Source of the DNA: Zelonia costaricensis
Lineage: Eukaryota > Euglenozoa > Kinetoplastea > Trypanosomatida > Trypanosomatidae
Assembly: GCA_030849075.1 (NCBI GenBank)
Contig: JASAOO010003403.1
Coordinates: 1 to 55,254, forward strand
DNA: 55,254 nt
Direction: 5' to 3'
Shown here: positions 1 to 9,911 of the stretch, in pieces
How the letters are laid out: the number at the start of each line of letters is the position of its first letter
How positions within the stretch are numbered: the stretch's first letter is position 1
The notes under the pieces: model-generated
What the model was told of the DNA's origin: nothing
Seen by the model: the letters and a program-made list of their open reading frames with translations, nothing else
Database searches by the model: none
Made by a program: the position numbers and the translations under genes

Positions 1-809
1 CACATGCTCGGAGGAGAAGAGGATGTTGTGCACCGACATGGTTGATGGTAAAAAGGGGAAGAACTACGGATGGAGAGCTGATAGCTGGGCGGCGACGCGA
101 GCAGGTCAAGTTGAGGGGAGGGTGGATGGTGCACGGGTGGTCGAGATGGTTCACGTTGCCAGAGGAGAAGGTGGTAGGGGCGGAGTGGGAGACAGTCGGG
201 GCGGATAGGCGAGAGGGTGCAGTGTGGAGCGCGGCGTGAGAGCCGCCAGCGGTGGCGTGCCGCTCCGCGGGGACGTCCGGTGGGGGTGCGGCAAAGCACG
301 CAGAGGTGGGTGGGCAACACTGGGCGAGCCCTCGGAGCTCGAGGAAAACCAGAGTAGCCGCGCAACGCGTGGAGGAGGGCGAGGCGTTTGCATACGTTTC
401 TTAGTGGTTTGCAGTTTTCTTTTGTTTTCGTTGGGGAGGGAGGTTCAGCTGTGTTGCAGTGCCGAAGCTGCTCTCAACTCTCAAGAGCGGAAATTCGATC
501 GCGGCTTCGCTCCCATTGGCCCTCCGCGTCGGACTTAGACAGGGAGAGGCCTGGGGCGAGAGGTGTCGAGTGTGTGCGTGCGGAGGTGCGGGTGTGTGTT
601 CGGGTGGGTGGAGGCTACGAGGAGTGAAGAGGGGAGTCGGGGGAGCGGAGAGGAGCTCGAGACGAGGGGCGCACTGCCAATGTCAATTCTTCGTAGCCGC
701 TACCCACACATACGCACACAGAAGCAACAATCAGTTTCGCCTGCCCGTGACGGGCCTGCGCGAGGCGTGCGGAGGCAGGGCGCCAGCGAGCTGGCCGGCA
801 GGCACGCAC
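1..809 (-). other. Non-coding region downstream of the SUMO ligase gene
   Basis: This is the 3' flank of the SP-RING gene in the transcribed (minus) direction, so it probably holds its 3'UTR. It contains GT-rich low-complexity stretches and a T-rich patch on the plus strand near 395-437. I see no conserved coding sequence. The open frames here are short or antisense and have no family resemblance. Confidence 0.6.
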
Positions 810-2579
810 TCAGTCATCGTCGTCCTCGTCGTCGACCACCTCGACAGTGGAGGGCTGCGCCGCTCGTTTCGGCTTGTACACAACCTTGAGCGGGCGCCCC
901 GACTGCGTCTCCACCACGTACTCGACTGCTGCCACCGTCTGCGGCGAGTGCGAGGCAATCCAGTCCTTGAGGCGGTAGTTGACAACAATGTCGTCCGGCT
1001 TCATCGCGGCGGAGCAGAGCGGGCAGTTCCAGACGTTTTGCCGTGTGCAGTGTATCAGCACCGCCGCCAGCTCCACGCACTGCAGGTGCTCGCAGTACAT
1101 GCTGCGCACCGGGATCTCCATCGTGAGCGTCGTGATCGGGCACTGAATCTTCACGGAGGCCTCCGTCATCGCGATCAGGCCCGGCTCCCCGTTCGTCGAC
1201 GAGGGCGACCGCCGCGCCGCCGCCGTGCGCGGCTTGTGGTACGTGGACACAATGCGCTCGCCCAGCCGGGCGAGCCCGACCTCCTCCACAAACACGCACG
1301 CAATGACGCCGCGCCACATCTCGAGGTCAGCCGCGTCGCCGGTGAAGACGACCTGCAGTGAGAACAGCTCCCGTTCGGGTGGCATCACGACGTCGGTGAT
1401 ATCGACCGTCACGGCCGTCTTCACGGCGGACGCCTCTTTGGCTGGGGTGAGCTGCCAGTTGGGTGGCAGACTCACTGACGCGTCGTTCACGAAGAGGGAC
1501 ATGGCGAGGCGCACCCCCTCCACTTCCGTGGGCACCATCCACCCCGTTGTGTGCTCGTAGTCCTCTGTCAGCGGCACGAGCAGAACGCGGCGATGCGGGG
1601 AGAAGCCGTCCGCAGGCCGCTGCCGCAGCGCGTAAGGGGACGGCAGCGTCGTCGTCAGGCTGCTGTTCTCCACCACGACGGCACCGAGCAGGTCGACGAA
1701 GTGGTACACCGGCGAGAGCACAAAGGCGGCGGCGTTCTCAAACACCTCGTGACGCAGCACCTCGAGCACGTGGCGGCGGGCGGCTGGCACGAAGGGCACG
1801 GCCTCGTCCCTGGTCTCGCTTTCACCCCCGGCGGATGTGCTACTTGTCGCCCCGCCGGACGCTGACGACGTCGTGCCAGACGCGGGCCACGGTGGCGGCG
1901 GCGAGGCCGAGGTGACCGCGGGTCGCAGCATTTCGAACGTAGCTGTGTCCTCGCTGCTGCCCGCCTCGGCTGTGCGGCGCCGCGCAGCGTCACCGGCGCG
2001 ACTACGCTGCGGTGCCGACGGCGGAGTAGCGGAGGGCAGAGGCGTCGTGGGGCGCCGACGCTTGCGCGTCTGCCGCTCCCGGGCCTCCTGCCGCCGCACG
2101 TCCTTTGCAGCCACCGACACGCGTGCGTGCTGCAGCTCCCCACGCAGCCGCTCCGCCGTCGCACCGCCGACGGCGTCGAGCAGCTGCTGGACGTTGTGCA
2201 GCACTGAGGCAGAGAAGGGCCGCCCATTCGGTGACGGGTCCTCGTGAACACTTGACGTTGCAGGGGTGGGGAGCGTCGGGTGCGTGCGCTCGTACTCGCG
2301 CAGTGCGGCGGCAACCGCGCCACGCACGTCTGCGTGGCTAAACCATCCCCCCTCCTCGGCGCTGCGCTCGTCTGGCGCGCCGTGCAGTGGGCGCACGTTG
2401 ACCTCATCGGTGGAACGAAGCGGGTAGAGGTCGCCTGGGGTGTGGTAGAACTCCACGCAGCAGTCCTCGCCGTCGCAGAGAAAGGCCTGCATGTCGGCGT
2501 CCGTCTCCCGCACCGTCCCGGGCCACCACACGCCATCATCGCACTTGACCCATACCTGGGTGTTGGGGGGGAATCGCAT
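810..2579 (-). CDS. SP-RING (MIZ) zinc-finger protein, PIAS/SIZ-type SUMO E3 ligase with N-terminal PWWP-like domain
   Basis: The 589-residue protein carries an SP-RING near residues 476-545: Cys480, then Cys496-x-His498-x2-Cys501, then Cys519-x2-Cys522. This is the pattern of PIAS/SIZ SUMO ligases, which pass SUMO from the E2 Ubc9 to nuclear targets. The C-terminus ends VEVVDDEDDDD, a hydrophobic core followed by acidic residues, typical of a SUMO-interacting motif. Residues 1-66 resemble a PWWP/Tudor-type chromatin reader (VWVKCDDGVWWPG). I do not see the SAP domain usual at the PIAS N-terminus. The middle, about 70-300, is low complexity and rich in Ser, Pro, Ala and Arg. The frame stays open upstream only from a GTG, so I start at the first in-frame ATG, which begins directly with the PWWP-like segment. 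The family call is firm and the nuclear role is inferred. Confidence 0.83.
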   Translation of the reverse strand: MRFPPNTQVWVKCDDGVWWPGTVRETDADMQAFLCDGEDCCVEFYHTPGDLYPLRSTDEVNVRPLHGAPDERSAEEGGWFSHADVRGAVAAALREYERTHPTLPTPATSSVHEDPSPNGRPFSASVLHNVQQLLDAVGGATAERLRGELQHARVSVAAKDVRRQEARERQTRKRRRPTTPLPSATPPSAPQRSRAGDAARRRTAEAGSSEDTATFEMLRPAVTSASPPPPWPASGTTSSASGGATSSTSAGGESETRDEAVPFVPAARRHVLEVLRHEVFENAAAFVLSPVYHFVDLLGAVVVENSSLTTTLPSPYALRQRPADGFSPHRRVLLVPLTEDYEHTTGWMVPTEVEGVRLAMSLFVNDASVSLPPNWQLTPAKEASAVKTAVTVDITDVVMPPERELFSLQVVFTGDAADLEMWRGVIACVFVEEVGLARLGERIVSTYHKPRTAAARRSPSSTNGEPGLIAMTEASVKIQCPITTLTMEIPVRSMYCEHLQCVELAAVLIHCTRQNVWNCPLCSAAMKPDDIVVNYRLKDWIASHSPQTVAAVEYVVETQSGRPLKVVYKPKRAAQPSTVEVVDDEDDDD

Positions 2580-3932
2580 TGACCAGCACTGCTTCAAGCC
2601 CTGCTGCGTCCCTGGCAAGGCTCGTCGTGTACTGCCTTTTTTTTGTTTTGTTTCGCCTCCTGCCCTCTTCAATGTTTGACTCCGCAGCACGTCAGCGATG
2701 TGCCTGCGGCGCACAGGACATGAGCGTCACTGCTGCCACTGGTGCGAAGTCGGCTCGCTGGCGCACCCACTTTTCGCGCGGCGTGAGTGCTCGCGGTGCG
2801 CGGTGTCCTGTTCTGCTCTGGTGATGGGAGGTTGCAGCGAGCGAAGACACAACGTCCACAGCGTGGGGCGAGCAGGGCATAGATGAGCGCCCGAAACGGC
2901 AGACGGCGGAGAGAGGACGAGAGGGGGAAGTGATGAGACGCGAGATGAGGAGAGGACAGTGCAGGGGTCCCAGTGCAGAGGTCGGAGGACGGGAGGGGGG
3001 AGGGGGTTGTCGCGTGCCCCACCCCCGTGCACATCAGCTGCACCCATTCGGCGCCGCGGCGCTGTGACGCCTCCGCTCCTCCACGCGGCGCGGTACGGCG
3101 CCGCTCCACGAGGCAAAAGGAGCAGGTGTGTGTGTGTGTGTGTGCGTCTGTGTGCGAGTGTGTGTGCGAGTCCGCAGGGGCGGACGAAACACATTGCATC
3201 GTCCTCCGCGTGCGAGGAGGTGCCGAATGCGGTTCTCGCTTTCCCTTCCACGGCGGCAACCCGGCGCTGCTACGTGAAGCTGAACGAGAGGCTCTCGTCA
3301 CGCGCCAAGAGGATACATGAAGACGCGCCGGTTCAGCGGTGTCATGTTGTTGCTGTCTTGTCCTTTTCGGAATCGAGTGGACGTCTAGAGTCATCTACAG
3401 GTGAAAACTGCCACAGGGGTAAGGGAGGGGGGGGGCGCCAGTGTGCCCCCGGCTGGAACCGTGAAATGAGAAGCGGCCACCAGGAAGCCAAGAGGCGGAG
3501 AGTGCTGAGCTGACAGGAGGGGGGCGGGGAGGGAGGGGGCCACGCAGGACGTCCGACACGCCAAAGCGAAAACACGCAACACGCGAAAGCCGGCGGCGGA
3601 GGGGTTGGGGGACAAGTGAAGGGTGAGACGGACGGTGTAGGAGCGGGGGAAAAGGAAGAAGAGCACTGGCAGGCGTCTAAGAGTCTAAACGTACAACACA
3701 AACTCCGACTAAACAGACAAAGTGGCAATGGCGCAGGAGAGCCCGGCGGGGCAGCGGTCGAAGCGCACTGGGTACCGGAAAGCCCGCACACACACGCGCA
3801 CCGATGCGCGCACGCACGCGTGTGTGTGTGTGTGTGTGTGTGTGTATCTCCAATCTGTCCCAGCTTCCTCCCACCCACACACACACGCACCCCGCTTTCC
3901 TTTCCTCCCACAAAGTGGGCATTGAGTGCGTC
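2580..3932 (-). other. Intergenic region: 5' flank of SP-RING gene and 3' flank of the 251-aa gene
   Basis: Purine-rich plus-strand DNA at 2907-2955 reads as a polypyrimidine tract on the minus strand. The next AG downstream of it is at 2819-2818, about 240 nt before the SP-RING start. A short out-of-frame upstream ATG (2721, nine codons) would sit in that leader. The rest is GT-repeat low complexity (near 3126-3170 and 3820-3845) with no convincing gene. Confidence 0.5.
3820..3845. repeat. (GT)13 microsatellite
   Basis: This is an uninterrupted GT dinucleotide run lying just downstream of the 251-aa gene stop codon, in the probable 3'UTR. Confidence 0.95.
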
Positions 3933-4688
3933 TCAGGGCTGGGATGGCAGCCACTTGCCATAGGCGCACTGACTGGGGCCGCAGTGGACGTACCCGAGGT
4001 CGCCCTTGTACGCCGACTCCTCCTCCACCGTGAAGGCGTCGGCGCGCCAGTCGCCGCTCGCATTGCGCACGGCCGAGACAGACTTCAGCGCCTTCGGGTA
4101 CGGTGCGAAGATGGCGTGGAGGGGGAGGTCGCCGCCGTTTTGCGAGAAGATGAGGTCCGGGTCGACCCCCTGCTGCGCCGCCACGCGCTTCGCCGTGAGG
4201 TGGGCCACCTTGGAGCGGCTGTTGCTCTTCAGCATCTGGTTCGTCGGCACGTCTGCCGGCCACTCCACGCGCGGGCGCTTCGGCTTCGCTGCGGGCGGCG
4301 GGCTACCCGGGCCCTTCTGCGCCGAGGGCGCACGGCTGCTGGGCGCGGGCGCGGGCGTGGGCGTCGCGGTGCGAGCGAAGGAGCGGGACGCCTCTGCCGC
4401 CGGCGGCACCGGCTTTGTCGCTGGGGTGCGCCCGACGAAGCCCTTCATCGGGGTCGCCCCGCCGTACTTTCCGGCGGCGGTGTTGACATTCTGCGAAGCG
4501 AGCGCCGACACCGGGCCATTGCGTACGTAGGAAAAGAGGATCTTGGTGGCCTGGTCGTACTTCTCCAGGAAGTTCTCGCTGGACACCTGCGGCGTCGGCG
4601 GCAGCAGCGCGCTGACGTCCTCGTCCTTGATGAACTGCCGGAAGAGAAGGTCCTCGACGACGTCGGGGGTCCAGGCGACGGCCGCCAT
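3933..4688 (-). CDS. Hypothetical protein, 251 aa, likely trypanosomatid-specific
   Basis: I do not recognise a family. The start is the ATG at 4688, chosen because a strong minus-strand polypyrimidine tract with an AG lies directly upstream and the sequence before it looks like leader. Residues 1-60 are predicted helical (VVEDLLFRQFIKDEDV and ENFLEKYDQATKILF). Residues 95-135 form a Pro/Ala/Ser-rich linker. A basic KPKRPR patch (135-140) could be a nuclear localisation signal. A second ordered part spans about 145-251 and ends in a Gly/Tyr/Cys-containing tail (GDLGYVHCGPSQCAYGKW). The two ordered ends around a disordered linker suggest an adaptor-like protein, but this is inference only. Codon use matches its neighbours. 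Confidence 0.8.
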   Translation of the reverse strand: MAAVAWTPDVVEDLLFRQFIKDEDVSALLPPTPQVSSENFLEKYDQATKILFSYVRNGPVSALASQNVNTAAGKYGGATPMKGFVGRTPATKPVPPAAEASRSFARTATPTPAPAPSSRAPSAQKGPGSPPPAAKPKRPRVEWPADVPTNQMLKSNSRSKVAHLTAKRVAAQQGVDPDLIFSQNGGDLPLHAIFAPYPKALKSVSAVRNASGDWRADAFTVEEESAYKGDLGYVHCGPSQCAYGKWLPSQP

Positions 4689-7023
4689 GCGTGCTCGAAA
4701 GGGGGGAGCGAGAGAGGAAGATAAGAATACACCGCGGTGGTGCGGCAAGCAGCACCAAAAGCTGTTCGGGTGTACCGCGCGCTGATGGGGAGGAGGGGGG
4801 GAGGGCGCGTGACCGGATCGCCGTCGTGGAAATGGTGAGAGTGCCGAGGCAGAGGAGAGTTGCACAAGGGCCGTGGCACTGCGTGATGGCGGGTACGTGG
4901 CAGAGATGCAGCACGGCCAAGCTGACCGCGCCGCCAAAGTCACGGCTGCGGGAGTGCAGGTGACAGCGGCACTGCGCGCTCTGGGACGGGAAGCCGAGGA
5001 AGACGTGCTCAGCACGCGGAAGGCGCCTACGCCAGCGCAATCGTGAGCCGTAAATGAGGTCACGCTTGCATTTCTCTTCCGCTGGCAATAGATGGACGCC
5101 TTGTCGGTTCGGGAACATCTGAGTGCACGCACGGGAAGATAAGCCGTGTACGCACTGACGCATCTTGGCGTCGTGGTTTCTTTTTTTTAGAAAAAAGGTA
5201 AGCACACGCACACACACACACACATACATACACGCACGCACACGTATTCGAGCCAGCAGACGCGTGCGTGCCGGCAAAGATGAGACGGACAAAGCGATAC
5301 CACCGAGCTGCCACACAAACGACACTCCACAGCGTCACCGCACCGTGACACTGCCGCAGGCAGTGCCACCACGCAGCAGCTCCCTCATCAAACGACGGCG
5401 CGCACACGGCCCTCATGTATCGAGAGACCCCTCAACCATTCATCCACACCACGTCACGGCAACACGCAAATAGAGAAGGTGGAAAAAACACGAAAATGGA
5501 GTGGAGGTGCACCGCAGACAGCGCAGAGCACACGGAAAACAAGGAGAAACACATGGGAACGTCCAAAGAAGGTGGAAAACACGGAGGCCGTCACGACCGC
5601 AAGCACGCGAATGCACGGCACTCGCGTATCGCGCCTAAACCCAAGAAAGGGAGAACAAAGTATTGCGCGATGCTCGCCAGGAGAAGAAGCGGCGGTACAC
5701 CAGTAGCATCAGACCACCGTCAACGCAGGTCAGTTGAGTACCCCCTCGTCTGGCAAACGAGAAAAAAAAAAGCTGAGACGTGAAGCGGCACAGGCAACCG
5801 TGAAGGGGGGAGGAGGAGGAGGAGGAGGAGAAGGGCATCGGATACGGTGGGAAAGAGTTGCGGGTGGGAGGGAGGGAGAGGGGCGAGGTAACGTAGCGAT
5901 GATTCCAGACGCGCGTGCAAAGAAAGGGAAGTGCGGGGGCTGAAGGATGCGGCCTACAAAGGCTGGGAACAGAAAGCGCCGCGACACCCGAGCGACGCAG
6001 CCGGTCGACGTGACTGGCAGTGCATCCCTCCCTCCTCAACGCCTATGCGGTCTCCTCCGCCGCTGTCTCCTTTCCGCAACCGCCACGGGCCAGGCCGCCG
6101 CGTCGCCGCCGCCGCTGCCGTCAACCTCCTCGCACAGAGGCGGACGCAGGGCGGTGTGCGTGTCGCATTCAGACGAGCAGAGAAGGTACAAGAAAGCCCA
6201 GGAAAAGCGGTGGTGGCATCGGCGACAGTGAAACAGAGATTTGCCCACCGATTGCTCGACCTCGGTACACGAGGCCCGCCACCTGCCGCACCTGCGGCGC
6301 GCGCGAACGCACGCAGTCCCAGTGCTGAGCAAAACGCAAACGAGAAAAGGAGAGCAGAAGAAGCAAACCACGGAGAAGGTGAGGCGGGGATCACATTGCA
6401 GCAGATCAGGCGAGGGGAGACAGAGAGAAGTGAAGAGGAGGAGGAGGCACATGACGCACCGCAACGTAGCGCCCCACCCCCCTAAAGACCCCAAGGGGGT
6501 GGGGGGACTACAAGTGCAAGGGGGGAGCACAAGAACCAAACAACAAAAGGAGGCGGGCGAGCTGGAGCACACAGACAAGTCGGAGGGCATTTCAAGAGCG
6601 AGCACAACGCCCAGCTGACCACGGCGTTGTGCGTGCGCCGTGCGGAGGAGCAGAGGCAGCTCGAGACGACTGCTCCGAGCTCCAAGGGCTACTCCGGCGC
6701 ACGCGTGTGTGCCTCACCACGCGCCGTCGTGTGGAGGAGAAGATAGAAAAAGAACAAAAGACCGGCGCCGGCGGAACGGGAGAAGTCAAGAGAAAAAAAG
6801 GCGCTGCGAGTCGCGGCACCCGCTGCCGACGCCCGTTGCGACGGGAAGGAGGGGCCGCTCAGGCACGCGCATCGAGCGAGACGAGGCGTCAGCGCCAACA
6901 GCTTCACAGGAGACGTGGGACTGGCGTGTGTTGAGCGGACGGAGTCGGGCCAGCCGCGCAGTTCCAGGGCGCGGTGACTTCTTCCATGCCGGACGGTGAA
7001 AGAGAGCCAGGTGCAACGCTGGC
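4689..7023 (-). other. 2.3 kb non-coding region between CK1 and the 251-aa gene
   Basis: This holds the 3' flank of the CK1 gene and the leader of the next gene. It contains a CA repeat at about 5209-5224, A-rich and purine-rich plus-strand blocks (pyrimidine tracts on the transcribed strand), and a GGA-repeat patch near 5810-5832. Open frames across 5954-6605 on the minus strand begin at GTG or have odd composition, so I do not call them genes. Confidence 0.55.
4694..4727 (-). promoter_or_regulatory. Candidate trans-splice acceptor for the 251-aa gene
   Basis: On the minus strand a pyrimidine tract of about 28 nt (plus 4697-4724) is followed by AG at 4695-4694. That would leave a 5-nt leader before the ATG at 4688. 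Such short leaders occur in trypanosomatids. The site is inferred from sequence only. Confidence 0.4.
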
Positions 7024-8220
7024 TTAGAAGTAGTCGTTGAGGCCGTACACGTCCTGGATGTCCTCCATGAAGTTGCTGTTGAGCTGCGATTTGCTCATCT
7101 CGTTGGCTGCGCTGTCACCAACGAACGCCGACGACGCCATGAAGCTCGAGCCGCCGACGGCAACGCCAGACGCCGCGTTGGAGGCGCGGCGGCTCTGCAC
7201 CGAGGCGCGGCGGCTCTGCACCGAGCCGCGTGCCTCGGACGTCGTCTCGACGTCGCCGCGGTCAATCCACTGGTAGTTGTAGTCGTACTGCCCGCCCATG
7301 TCCACGATGGCGTTCGAGAGCAGGTCGACGCAGTACCCGTAGTCCGGCTCCGCCTCGAACTCGAGGGCGCGTGTGTACGCGACGAAGTCGGCGAGCTGAT
7401 GCGGGAAGCCCTTGCAGAGCTCCGCCGGCGACGTCGCGATCTTGACATCGCGGATGCGCTCGAAGCGGGCGTCCTTCTTGGGGGACTTGAGCCCCTGCCA
7501 GGGAAGGTTACCGCGGAGGAAGTAGGCAAGCAAGTACCCGACGGACTCGAGGTCGTCGCGCCGCGACTGCTGGATGCCATGGTGGGTGTTGATGCTGACG
7601 TACCGCGCCGTGCCCGTGAGGGACCGGCCCTCGGCGTACGGGATGTGCTTGCCCGTGGAGTCGCGCCAGGCCTTGGAGAGGCCGACGTCGATGACGTAGA
7701 CGACGTGCGAGGTTTTGCCGAGGCCCATGACAAAGTTCTCCGGCTTGATGTCGCGGTGCAGATAGCCGACGCTGTGCAGGTACTGCAGGCGCTGAATAAT
7801 CTGGATGCCGATCATGCACACCGTCTTGGGGTTGAACTTGCGGTGGCAGGCACCGAAGAGGTCCTCGAGGCAGGGGCCGAGGAGGTCCATCACCATCACC
7901 GTGTAGTCCCCGACTCTGCCGCAGTAGTACGACTGCGGGATGCCGACCGTCACTGGGCACTCGTTGAACTTCTTGTAAATGCGGCTCTCGAGGTTGAGGT
8001 GCGAGCGGTGGCCGTCCTTGGTCAGTTCCATCTTCATGGCGACGGGGTGGCCGCTGTTCACCTCGATGCCCTTGAACACCTCACCGAAGGCGCCGCCGCC
8101 CAGGCGCTCCTGGATGCGGAAGCGGCCGCCGATGAGGACATCCTGCGCGCGCTTGCTGAGCGTGCCCGTCCCGCGGCTGTCCGCCTCGGCGCCGGCGTGT
8201 CGCAGCGAGGTCGCTGGCAT
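7024..8220 (-). CDS. Casein kinase 1 family protein kinase, variant with DVG
   Basis: The 398-residue Ser/Thr kinase has a complete CK1 catalytic domain. The glycine loop GGGAFGEV is at 41-48, the ATP-binding lysine is Lys63 (VAMK), the catalytic loop HRDIKPEN is at 155-162, and the CK1-specific TARYVSINTH is at 204-213. GYLLAYFLRGNLPWQGL follows at 228-244. The metal-binding DFG is DVG here (178-180): Asp178 is kept but Phe is Val. The tail, about 325-398, contains a perfect tandem repeat of VQSRRAS (334-347), giving two RRAS sites of the PKA/basophilic type. The start is the ATG at 8220; the upstream extension translates the splice-acceptor pyrimidine tract. All residues needed for phosphotransfer are present, so I expect an active kinase. 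Its substrates are unknown. Confidence 0.94.
   Translation of the reverse strand: MPATSLRHAGAEADSRGTGTLSKRAQDVLIGGRFRIQERLGGGAFGEVFKGIEVNSGHPVAMKMELTKDGHRSHLNLESRIYKKFNECPVTVGIPQSYYCGRVGDYTVMVMDLLGPCLEDLFGACHRKFNPKTVCMIGIQIIQRLQYLHSVGYLHRDIKPENFVMGLGKTSHVVYVIDVGLSKAWRDSTGKHIPYAEGRSLTGTARYVSINTHHGIQQSRRDDLESVGYLLAYFLRGNLPWQGLKSPKKDARFERIRDVKIATSPAELCKGFPHQLADFVAYTRALEFEAEPDYGYCVDLLSNAIVDMGGQYDYNYQWIDRGDVETTSEARGSVQSRRASVQSRRASNAASGVAVGGSSFMASSAFVGDSAANEMSKSQLNSNFMEDIQDVYGLNDYF
7181..7222 (-). repeat. Perfect 21-bp tandem duplication in the CK1 tail
   Basis: Two identical 21-bp copies (7181-7201 and 7202-7222) lie inside the CK1 reading frame. Each encodes one VQSRRAS-type heptapeptide and keeps the frame. 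The lack of any silent difference suggests a recent duplication or homogenisation. Confidence 0.92.
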
Positions 8221-8246
8221 TGGAGGAAAAAAGGCAAGAAGAACCG

Positions 8247-8283
8247 CTGAAGAATACAACGACGAGGAGAAGGGGGGAGGGAG
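8247..8283 (-). promoter_or_regulatory. Candidate trans-splice acceptor of the CK1 gene
   Basis: On the minus strand a pyrimidine-rich tract (plus 8249-8283) ends in TTCAG, with AG at 8248-8247. This predicts a 26-nt leader before the ATG at 8220 and supports that start over longer frames. Confidence 0.45.
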
Positions 8284-9070
8284 GACAGGGGTCGAGGCTA
8301 TGGGACGGGAAAAAGTGGGGTGCGGCGTGCACAGCTGGTGTGCACGGGGAGAACGAGGGAGTGCTGAGGAGGGAGGGGAGGGGGGGCTGCACGGGAGGGA
8401 CACACGAACTAAATGCGCTTGTGAGGTGCGGTGGGGGAAAGACACTGTAGAGGGAAAAAATGGCGATGGAGTCGACGCGACGCGTCCACGGCGGAAGGGG
8501 GTGTGGGTTGAGTTGAAGGCGTGAAGGAGCAGCCTCGTTGCTACTGGCGAGAAGGACGGGAATGGCAGCCGTCAGCGCATGATGGGGGAGAGGTGGGCGC
8601 GTGTGGGAGGAGTGTTGAAGGTGGCATGCGAGCGACGTGCAGCCAACAGCGTGCAGCATTGCTTTGTGGGGATGTGTGTGTGTGTTGCAGGGAGGGGGAG
8701 CGGGCACGGAAAGAGACGCGAAGCTGCCGCGCGACGCTTCGACCGTTGCTCCAGCTGAAGCGCGAGGGGACAGCACTGGGTAGGGAGGAGCACGAGGCGT
8801 TTTCTCTTTTTCTTCTATTTGAGTCGTGTGGGGTTGCGCCTTGCGGTGCCTCGATGGGGCACTGAGTGGAGAAACAGAAGCGCGATTGGGTCGGACTCGG
8901 AGAGGGTCACGCGGAGGTCTCGCCGCCCGCGCAGCCGCGACGGTGGGCGACGCAAGAAACAAAAAAAAACGACGGGAGAGGGCAGGAAGCAGAGCAAAGC
9001 GCATCAGGCGCCAGAAAGAAAGAGAGGGGAAGTACCCAAGCCGCTGTCTGGCAAGACACGCTGAGTGTGG

Positions 9071-9096
9071 GTGTGTGTGTGTGTGTGTGTGTGTGT
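9071..9096. repeat. (GT)13 microsatellite
   Basis: This is an uninterrupted GT run about 40 nt past the Yippee stop codon in the transcribed direction. Confidence 0.95.
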
Positions 9097-9134
9097 TTGC
9101 GGATGGACACCGAGAAAGGGGAGGAGGGGCCTCC

Positions 9135-9557
9135 TCAGGAGCGGGCGATGGGCACCGATACGGTGACCTTGGACTCGGGGATGCTGTAGCCGAGGGCGCC
9201 GCGGAGCTGGCCGTGGTGAATCGTGCGAATGAGCTGTCGCTCGAGCACGAAGCGCTGCATCTTGTACATCTCGCGCTCGTCCACGGCGAAATCGTAGCCC
9301 CATCCCACGTACTGGTCGCAGTTGGAGCAGAACACGTCGCGCACGCGGTGCAGCCCTGTCATGAGCTGCTTCTCCTCCTGGTGGCCGTAGTACGAGTTCT
9401 CGCAGCGCGAGACGAGGTACGCCTTGCCGTGGCGGCCGCGGAAGTTGTCGGAGACGACATCCTCCGCCACGCACAGGTGGGCACCGCAAAAGGCGCAGCC
9501 GAAGCCGCCCTCGCCGCCGTTGCTCGCCGCAAGGCGCGTACGCAGTCGCTTCACCAT
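9135..9557 (-). CDS. Yippee-like zinc-binding protein
   Basis: The 140-residue protein is almost entirely one Yippee domain. It has Cys21-x2-Cys24 and Cys77-x2-Cys80 as the zinc ligands, with family features between and after them: FRGRHGKAYL (39-48), TGLHRVRDVFC (67-77) and VGWGYDFAVDE (84-94), then the KMQRFVLER helix/strand (99-107). Yippee proteins are small, highly conserved eukaryotic proteins with a beta-barrel fold related to CRBN and Mis18. They are linked to cell division and to GID/CTLH ubiquitin ligase complexes in other eukaryotes. The biochemical role in this parasite is unknown. The start ATG at 9557 gives a normal family length (about 110-140). Confidence 0.93.
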   Translation of the reverse strand: MVKRLRTRLAASNGGEGGFGCAFCGAHLCVAEDVVSDNFRGRHGKAYLVSRCENSYYGHQEEKQLMTGLHRVRDVFCSNCDQYVGWGYDFAVDEREMYKMQRFVLERQLIRTIHHGQLRGALGYSIPESKVTVSVPIARS

Positions 9558-9664
9558 CGTGACCGCGAAGGAACGGCACTAAGTCCCGACCAGCGTCTGT
9601 TTTCGCGTGTGTGTGTGTGCGGCTTAACGTTTTCTTCTTCTGGAAATGAGTTCGGCAGGAGAAG

Positions 9665-9762
9665 CTGCGGGAATTCACCACGTTGGTCACCAGCGGGGAG
9701 CGGGAAGTCGCGGCACGCGTACCAGCAAGTCGAAATGGGAGGAAGAGCGAGAGAGACAAGTG
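9665..9762 (-). promoter_or_regulatory. Candidate trans-splice acceptor of the Yippee gene
   Basis: A minus-strand pyrimidine tract (plus 9737-9762) is followed by its first AG at 9666-9665. This predicts a leader of about 107 nt for the Yippee mRNA and leaves the acceptor further upstream (10187) free for another transcript. Confidence 0.35.
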
Positions 9763-9911
9763 TGGAGCCCTCTTCTTCTCATGGCTGGCGCAGCAAGCAT
9801 GGCGCTTATCCGCACGCTGCATCGCGTCCTCCGAGTCGCCAGCGTGCGGCATTGCACTTGTTCGCATGCGCCTCGAACGCCTTTGCGATTGCCGCTTCTC
9901 ACTTCTTGTCA

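Larger units (their letters stand above)
8221..9134 (-). other. Intergenic region between Yippee and CK1 genes
   Basis: This holds the CK1 splice acceptor and, further up, the Yippee gene's 3' flank with a 26-nt GT run (9071-9096). It is mostly purine-rich on the plus strand. No further gene is supported. Confidence 0.55.

Noticed and set aside
2580..2714. N-terminal extension of the SP-RING protein
   Set aside because: It opens at GTG, not ATG, and has no conserved content.
5954..6605. Overlapping minus-strand frames upstream of the 251-aa gene
   Set aside because: They begin at GTG, have Cys/Leu/Arg-rich odd composition and overlap each other. No supporting domain is seen.
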